This document shows, one piece after another, positions 40,504 through 45,212 of a stretch of DNA of 45,212 nucleotides (its first letter is position 1; each line of letters starts with the position of its first letter). The DNA is from JAAYDY01 sp964500225 (GTDB lineage Bacteria; Planctomycetota; Phycisphaerae; FEN-1346; JAACEH01): the NCBI GenBank assembly GCA_964500225.1, contig CAZCOA010000021.1:1-45212 (forward strand). The letters run 5' to 3'. The position numbers and the translations under genes are program-made. The notes below the pieces were generated by a model. That model had not been told where the DNA came from. It saw only the letters and a list, made by a program, of their open reading frames with translations, and made no database searches.

Positions 40504-41343
40504 GTGAGTATCCGACTGATCATTGCAGTAGGTTTAACCGTTTTGTTGGCCGGCGTGGCGTCGGCCGACCTCGTCAACGACGCTACCGGCGAGGTCAACG
40601 GCTGGGGCGTCACGCCGTTTTCCATCAGCGGTGTGGTCCGCACGCCGATGTTCACACTGGAGAACGATTACGCGCCGATCAACTATCCGTACGGCATCGG
40701 CTATGTGCCGAGCCCCGGCGGCAGTGACGGCGAAAAGGTGGACCTGGAGGAAATGCACCTGCGCGTGACGGCCACGCAGTTGAAGGTGCTCGTGGTCGCC
40801 AGCAGCATCTCCGCGACGTTCAGCGGCCAGACGTACTATCTGGGCGACCTGTTCCTGACGCTGGACGGGCAGCGCTACGGCGTGGTCACCCAGAGCGCCA
40901 GCCGCGGCTTGGCGGCCGGTTCGGTCTATCGCATCGATTCGGCCGACGACGTGGCGGCCCTTCAGAGCGGCAGCCGCAGCTACCTGAACGACACCCACAT
41001 CTGCGTCAACGACTACGGCGCGGCGGCGCGGGTGGTCGAGATTGCCGGTCCCTGGGCCGTGGATTCGGACATCGACCCGGCCCAGCGGCTCGGCACGGCC
41101 GGGATCGTCATCGACACGCACAACTACGGCAAGAAGGAAGACGCCACGTATGTCATCGAATACACGGTGGACCTGGCCCTGCTGGGGGGGATGCCCCAGA
41201 CGGTCAACGCTCACCTGGCGTGGGGGTGTGGCAACGACGTGATCGAAGTCCACTCGACGGTCGTTCCCGAGCCGGCGACGGTGGCGCTGCTGGGCTTCGG
41301 CCTGGGGCTCTTCGTGGTTCGTCGCCGCAAGGCGTCGCGCTGA
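40504..41343 (+). CDS. PEP-CTERM-anchored secreted protein
   Basis: A 279-residue secreted protein. The signal peptide (about 1-22, MSIRLIIAVGLTVLLAGVASA) is cut before DLVNDATGEV. The C-terminus is a classic PEP-CTERM sorting signal: VVPEPATVALLGFGLGLFVV followed by RRRKASR. The signal would be recognised by an exosortase, not seen in this window. The mature part is beta-rich, with SGVVRTPMFTLENDYAPIN and TYYLGDLFLTLDGQRYGVVT; I do not recognise its fold. The start is GTG behind a perfect AAGGAGG. It faces the dockerin gene across a shared terminator. Surface or matrix localisation is inferred. Confidence 0.9.
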   Translation: MSIRLIIAVGLTVLLAGVASADLVNDATGEVNGWGVTPFSISGVVRTPMFTLENDYAPINYPYGIGYVPSPGGSDGEKVDLEEMHLRVTATQLKVLVVASSISATFSGQTYYLGDLFLTLDGQRYGVVTQSASRGLAAGSVYRIDSADDVAALQSGSRSYLNDTHICVNDYGAAARVVEIAGPWAVDSDIDPAQRLGTAGIVIDTHNYGKKEDATYVIEYTVDLALLGGMPQTVNAHLAWGCGNDVIEVHSTVVPEPATVALLGFGLGLFVVRRRKASR

Positions 41344-41464
41344 GGTCGAGCGCGGGCATAGCGGTCTTCATGCAGTCGTGCGGGGCTGCACAGCGCTCCC
41401 GGACCGGCGGCCGAAAGGGCCAGGGATAGTGTGCCGGTCACCGCCGGGGGCCCCATCAACAACC

Positions 41465-41506
41465 GGCGTGACGGGTTTCCGCACCCGTCGCGCCGCGTTT
41501 GTTTGT
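41465..41506. terminator. Terminator between convergent genes
   Basis: A 12-bp stem with one G.T pair (ggcgtgacgggt / acccgtcgcgcc) and a 6-nt loop is followed by gcgtttgtttgtg on the plus strand. It ends the PEP-CTERM transcript and may also block the convergent dockerin transcript, although the minus side lacks a T-run. Confidence 0.6.
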
Positions 41507-41530
41507 GTCGGACAGTGCCACGGATGCACG

Positions 41531-44158
41531 TCAGGGCAAGGCATTGCCGATCGTGTGCCGGGCGGCGGCCATGTCGGCGGCCGTGACGGCGCCGTTGCCG
41601 TCCACGTCGAACTGTGCGGTGTCGGTGCCCACGGGGCGTCCTGCGGCGGCGCGGATGGCCAGCAGGTCGGCGGCGGCGACCGTGCCGGAGCCGTCCACGT
41701 CGCCGGCCAGGCAGCGGAGCGTCTGCGAGAGGTTGCCCTGGACGTCGGTTCCGTCGCCGGCGCGGACGGTTGGCGACAGTGCCAGTGTATAGGTATCCGC
41801 GTCGGGCAGCGGGGCGCTGAGGGTCACGGTGAGGACGCGGTCGTAGTCCGAGAGAGCCACCGAGGCGATCAGGGCGGACTGGTCGCCCGAGGCTGCGCCG
41901 ACGATGGTCAGCGACGAGGTGTTGATCGTGGACGCATCGACGGGCGCGCCGAACACCAGGCGCAGCCGGGTGGCTCCCGCCGCGGACGGATAGACGGTGC
42001 GTGCGTCGAACGCAGTGGCGAGGTCCTTGCCGCCATGATCGGCGACGACATGCCACGAACGGATTTCGCAGACGGGCGGCGGCTGGTATGGCCACACGGG
42101 AATGTCGCGGATGTGGTCGCCCGTGAAGTCGCCCTCGATGAACTGACGCATGGGGATGGACGAGCCGAGGTTGCCGCCGTCGTCGGCGGCGCCCCGCGCG
42201 GGGCTGCCCGGCGCCAGCGACAGGTCGAGCCGGAAGTCCGTGTTGGTCTTCCAGTTGATCAGCAGATGCGACTTCAGCGGGATCCGCGGGTCGGGCGGCG
42301 TGAACTCGACCATGGTGTTGCCGACGGCCGTAACGGTGCGGACGATACCGTCGAAGTCCAGTTCGATGTGGTCGCCGACGCTGATCAGGGACGATTCGCT
42401 GCTGGAGCGCAGATACACGCGGTTGGGCAGGAAATTGACCTGGTTGGGTCCGTCAAGCGGATGGATGGTCGCCGGCGCATTGACGAAGAGCGGATCGGCG
42501 TACTTTCCGTGCGCGTCCTGGCCGCTGGCCGAGACGTAGCCGGAGAAGCTGTAGTAGGTGCCGTGCCACGAGATGCAATTCTGAGCGGCGCTGATGCCGC
42601 GACCGTGATAATAGAGGTTGTAGTCGGCCGCGTAGGTGTCGTCGCTCTCGACGCCCCAGGCGAGGACGGGATGGCCCATGACGACGATGTTGTTGCGGTA
42701 GGCGTACCCGTCGGCGCTGTGGGCGACCATGCCCCAGCCGCCGCCCACCATCGTGTTGTGCTCGAAGGTCGTATCGAACGTGTTGCCGTGGCCCAGAATG
42801 ATCAAGTAGGCCGATGCGCCGACGATCGTATTGCCCCGATAGACCGTCCCCTGGCATTCCTCCATCATGTACCCCTGCACGGCGTTGATGATGAGGTTGT
42901 CTTCCAGCAGGAGGTGGTGGACGCCGTCGTAGCTCTGGATGTTATCGGGGTGGCCCCACATGAAGTGGTCGTGGATGTAGTTGCGGCGGACGACCACGTC
43001 CACGGCATAAGGGGTGTTCTGCCCGGTCATCAGGACGCCGTCGCCGGTGTTGAAGCAGACCTCGTTCTCCTCGACCGTGACGTTCGTTGAGCCGACGTTG
43101 GCGATCCCGTTGGAGTTCCACGCGACGAAGTTGCGGCGGTAGATGCCGTAGTCGTTGTAGCGGCCGTAGATGCCCGTGCCTTCGTTGTGGTGGATCGAGC
43201 AGTTCTGGACGACGTTGTGTCCGGGGCCGCCCGACGACCAGCCCCCGATGCCGTGGCTCTGGCCGTGGCGCAGCTCCAGCCCGTCGATGATCCAATAGCC
43301 CTTGTTGCCCAGTTCGATCAGGAACCGCGTTTGTTTGGAGGCCTCCATCATGCGCCCCTGGGCGTCGGGGTTGCCCCCGCCGAGCGGCCAGACGTACACG
43401 CGCCACGTGCCGGGCGTTATCTCTTCGGTGGCCCACTCGCCCTCGACGTCGATCAGTTCCACCTTGTTCCGCAGGTAATAGCGGTCGGCGCCCGATTGTG
43501 GCACCTCGTTGCCGTTCCAGACGCCCGCCACCGTGAGCGTCCCGGTCGCCGAATCGAAATCGATGATGTCCCGCGTGTACTGGGCCGTGATGCTGGTGTC
43601 CCAGAGGAAGATCTCGGCGCCTACCCAGTAGTCGTCCGGCTGCGTCAGGTGGATCGGGTCCACGAGCGTGGTCGTCGTGCCGCCGCGGGCGATCCACCAG
43701 CCGCTATTGGGTACACGAGCCTTGACCAGCGGCTGCTCGTCCTGATACAGCGCCGTGGTCTTCCAGGCGATGTCCACATAATAGATGGAGGCGTAGTTCG
43801 GGTTGCCTTTGGCGATGGCCTCGGTGCACGGCGCCCATCCCGTCAGCAGTCCCGCGCCGCTCAGGACGACGCGCTGACCCGGGGCGCCCTTGAGCGTGAT
43901 CGGCTGGGCCTCCGTGCCGCTTCGGGCGACGCCGAACCGCTCGCGGTAGATGCCCGCCTTGACGATGGTGGTGTCGCCGGGGTACATGGCGACGGCGGCC
44001 TTGGTCATGGTTTTCCACGGCAAAGCCGCAGTGCCCGGATTGCTGTCGGAGGCCGCGGGATGGTTCTGGTCCACGTAGTAGGTGGTTGCCAGCGCAGAGG
44101 TGGCAACCAGTCCAGACCACGCGACGGCTGCCACTGACGCGACACACAGGCGTTTCAT
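41531..44158 (-). CDS. Secreted beta-helix protein with dockerin
   Basis: An 875-residue exported protein. A signal peptide (about 1-24) precedes TTYYVDQNHPAASDSNPGTA, the usual opening of right-handed beta-helix proteins, with PGDTTIVKAGIYRERFGVA next. The helix region (about 25-640) has repeated short rungs such as NVTVEENEVCFNTGDGVLMTG and NCSIHHNEGTGIYGRYND. The fold is used by polysaccharide lyases and hydrolases; no catalytic set was identified. A fibronectin/SbsA-like Ig segment follows (about 705-805). A type I dockerin ends the protein (817-875), with two calcium-loop repeats, DVDGSGTVAAADLLAIRAA and DVDGNGAVTAADMAAARHT. The start at ATG 44158 has GGGAA upstream. No cohesin is visible. 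It probably acts on polysaccharide outside the cell. Confidence 0.85.
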   Translation of the reverse strand: MKRLCVASVAAVAWSGLVATSALATTYYVDQNHPAASDSNPGTAALPWKTMTKAAVAMYPGDTTIVKAGIYRERFGVARSGTEAQPITLKGAPGQRVVLSGAGLLTGWAPCTEAIAKGNPNYASIYYVDIAWKTTALYQDEQPLVKARVPNSGWWIARGGTTTTLVDPIHLTQPDDYWVGAEIFLWDTSITAQYTRDIIDFDSATGTLTVAGVWNGNEVPQSGADRYYLRNKVELIDVEGEWATEEITPGTWRVYVWPLGGGNPDAQGRMMEASKQTRFLIELGNKGYWIIDGLELRHGQSHGIGGWSSGGPGHNVVQNCSIHHNEGTGIYGRYNDYGIYRRNFVAWNSNGIANVGSTNVTVEENEVCFNTGDGVLMTGQNTPYAVDVVVRRNYIHDHFMWGHPDNIQSYDGVHHLLLEDNLIINAVQGYMMEECQGTVYRGNTIVGASAYLIILGHGNTFDTTFEHNTMVGGGWGMVAHSADGYAYRNNIVVMGHPVLAWGVESDDTYAADYNLYYHGRGISAAQNCISWHGTYYSFSGYVSASGQDAHGKYADPLFVNAPATIHPLDGPNQVNFLPNRVYLRSSSESSLISVGDHIELDFDGIVRTVTAVGNTMVEFTPPDPRIPLKSHLLINWKTNTDFRLDLSLAPGSPARGAADDGGNLGSSIPMRQFIEGDFTGDHIRDIPVWPYQPPPVCEIRSWHVVADHGGKDLATAFDARTVYPSAAGATRLRLVFGAPVDASTINTSSLTIVGAASGDQSALIASVALSDYDRVLTVTLSAPLPDADTYTLALSPTVRAGDGTDVQGNLSQTLRCLAGDVDGSGTVAAADLLAIRAAAGRPVGTDTAQFDVDGNGAVTAADMAAARHTIGNALP

Positions 44159-44566
44159 AGCTTGTTCCCCTGGGCTCCTGGGCCGAAGATTCCGCAGGAC
44201 TTCTTTCTGCAATCGGCTGCCGCACTGGAGCACGGGGGAGGACATGATGCGGGTGCGACGACGAATACGAATCACGGATTGCCACGGCGACGACTCAGGG
44301 AGTGAACGTGTCCACGATGGCCGACTGAGGGCGCACCAAGACCGCCCTTCAATCTCCTCAAACGTACCCCAGAAATGCCCCGGAGTCAAACGCGATTCGG
44401 ATGGACGGTCGGATGGCGAACCACTGCCGGGCGTACTCGACAATTCCGCCGCTCGACCGGCGTTCGTCGCCTTGACATTTCGGCGCCTCGCTTCCACAAT
44501 GCACGCCGTGGCGCCGTCGCGGCCCACGGCGCACAGGCCGGGAAACACGACCTTTCTGGGAGCACG
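44159..44566. other. Divergent intergenic region before proC
   Basis: It holds the proC promoter and leader. On the minus strand no convincing promoter for the dockerin gene was found. Reading frames extend through it from the dockerin gene, but their composition is poor. Confidence 0.5.
44472..44500 (+). promoter_or_regulatory. Promoter of proC
   Basis: TTGACA at 44472-44477, a 17-nt spacer and CACAAT at 44495-44500. The leader is about 60 nt before ATG 44567. The elements and spacing are identical to the lnt promoter at 978-1006. Confidence 0.7.
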
Positions 44567-45212
44567 ATGATGACCGAACCTTCGCCGCGCTACGCACGAC
44601 GCGGAACCGCCGGCAGCATGCTGTGGCTGGGGCTGTTTGCCGCCCTTGGGGCCGTGGCGGGTCTGCTGCTGGGCAAGGCCGTTGCGGTGCTGGGCCCCGA
44701 GCTCGGTGCGGCCCTGGGGGCGGCACTGATGGCCATCGCCGGCGCCGGGGCCGTGTGGCTGACCGACCCGACCCTCCGCAGCAAAGCCGACGACCAGACG
44801 CCGCCGGTCCAGGTGATGACGTTCCGCCTGGGCGTGGTCGGCGGCGGCAATATGGCTGAGGCCATCGTTCGCGGCATCGTCCGCAGCGGCGTTCTGCGAG
44901 CCAGAGACATTTGCGTCGCCGACCCGGCAGCCCCGCGTCGCGAGCTCTTTGCGTCGCAGATGCGCGTCCGCACCAGCGAGAGCAACACCGAGACGGTCGC
45001 CGCGGCCGATGTCGTCGTGCTCGCCGTCAAGCCGCAGGTGATCCCCGCCGTCATGGCCGAAATCGGCCCGCTCCTGGGCCCGCGCAAACTCCTCATCAGC
45101 ATCGTGGCCGGAACGACGATCGCGCGTCTGGCGTCGTACTGCCCCGCCGGCACGCGGATCGTCCGCACGATGCCCAACACGCCGATGCTCGTCGGTCGCG
45201 GCATGGTGGCCA
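44567..45212 (+). CDS. proC: Pyrroline-5-carboxylate reductase with TM extension, partial
   Basis: ProC makes proline by reducing pyrroline-5-carboxylate with NAD(P)H. The window ends after 215 codons, so the C-terminus is missing. Residues 87-103 (RLGVVGGGNMAEAIVRG) are the Rossmann loop, VVLAVKPQ (150-157) is the family's second signature, and RTMPNTPMLVGRG (200-212) is the active-site segment. Ahead of this is an unusual 80-residue N-terminus with two hydrophobic stretches (about 17-36 and 44-65) that should be membrane helices. The whole is one open frame. ATG 44567 is supported by GGGAG 4 nt upstream and by the promoter at 44472-44500. A start at ATG 44816 would give a normal soluble ProC but has no ribosome site of note. 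Confidence 0.88.
   Translation, partial: MMTEPSPRYARRGTAGSMLWLGLFAALGAVAGLLLGKAVAVLGPELGAALGAALMAIAGAGAVWLTDPTLRSKADDQTPPVQVMTFRLGVVGGGNMAEAIVRGIVRSGVLRARDICVADPAAPRRELFASQMRVRTSESNTETVAAADVVVLAVKPQVIPAVMAEIGPLLGPRKLLISIVAGTTIARLASYCPAGTRIVRTMPNTPMLVGRGMVA

Noticed and set aside
41378..43090. A 570-codon plus-strand open frame
   Set aside because: It is antisense to the beta-helix/dockerin gene. Composition is repetitive Gly/Ala/Arg/Asp/Val with no motifs.

Overview
The window is GC-rich bacterial chromosome, most likely from the Planctomycetota (Phycisphaerae-like). The pointers are a PEP-CTERM-tagged secreted protein, a dockerin-bearing beta-helix protein, several zinc-ribbon/single-TM proteins of planctomycete style, a Gfo/Idh/MocA oxidoreductase next to a xylose-isomerase-like TIM barrel, and frequent GTG/TTG starts behind strong Shine-Dalgarno (SD) sites. 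The taxonomic call is an inference; there is no rRNA or other marker to settle it. No tRNA, rRNA, CRISPR array, insertion sequence or att site was recognised.

Layout. 1-1047 is mostly non-coding and holds two hairpin terminators and a possible small RNA. 1048-5591 (+) carries lnt, a HEAT-repeat lipoprotein and two small membrane proteins. 5914-10986 (+) is the cell-shape cluster mreB-mreC-mreD-mrdA, without an adjacent rodA. 11038-13550 (-) has a glycogen-synthase-like glycosyltransferase and a zinc-ribbon membrane protein. 14117-16933 (+) is a compact restriction-modification cassette: a C5 DNA methyltransferase with an extra N-terminal DNA-binding-like domain, an HNH nuclease with duplicated winged-helix-like repeats, and a Vsr mismatch endonuclease. 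17371-19963 (+) has a small zinc-ribbon membrane protein and a sugar oxidoreductase/isomerase pair. 20186-22063 (-) holds a tiny lipoprotein, an HU-family protein and two YkgJ-type cysteine-cluster proteins. 22297-23397 (+) is a LeuB-type dehydrogenase. 23734-26064 (-) has a PP2C/SpoIIE phosphatase with a degenerate receiver and a membrane-anchored helical protein. 26565-30263 (+) is etfB-etfA-acyl-CoA dehydrogenase, with EtfB residues like those of electron-bifurcating ETFs. 30574-33499 has two more zinc-ribbon membrane proteins. 33730-36173 (+) has a Memo-family protein, pgsA and a TIM-barrel isomerase. 36396-37058 (+) is a stand-alone HNH protein. 37142-39830 (-) is a GNAT/cyclophilin/FKBP operon. 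40504-44158 holds the convergent PEP-CTERM and beta-helix/dockerin genes. The right edge cuts a proC gene whose product carries an N-terminal two-TM extension.

Many genes are preceded by sigma70-type promoters that can be read directly: TTGACA, TTGACG or TTGCCT, a 16-18 nt spacer, then TAGAAT, TACACT, TATAAT or CACAAT. These helped to choose starts. The least ordinary loci are the R-M/Vsr cassette, the membrane-fused ProC, the extended Etf/acyl-CoA dehydrogenase operon, and the dockerin gene facing a PEP-CTERM gene. All functional statements rest on motif reading by eye; no homology search was possible.
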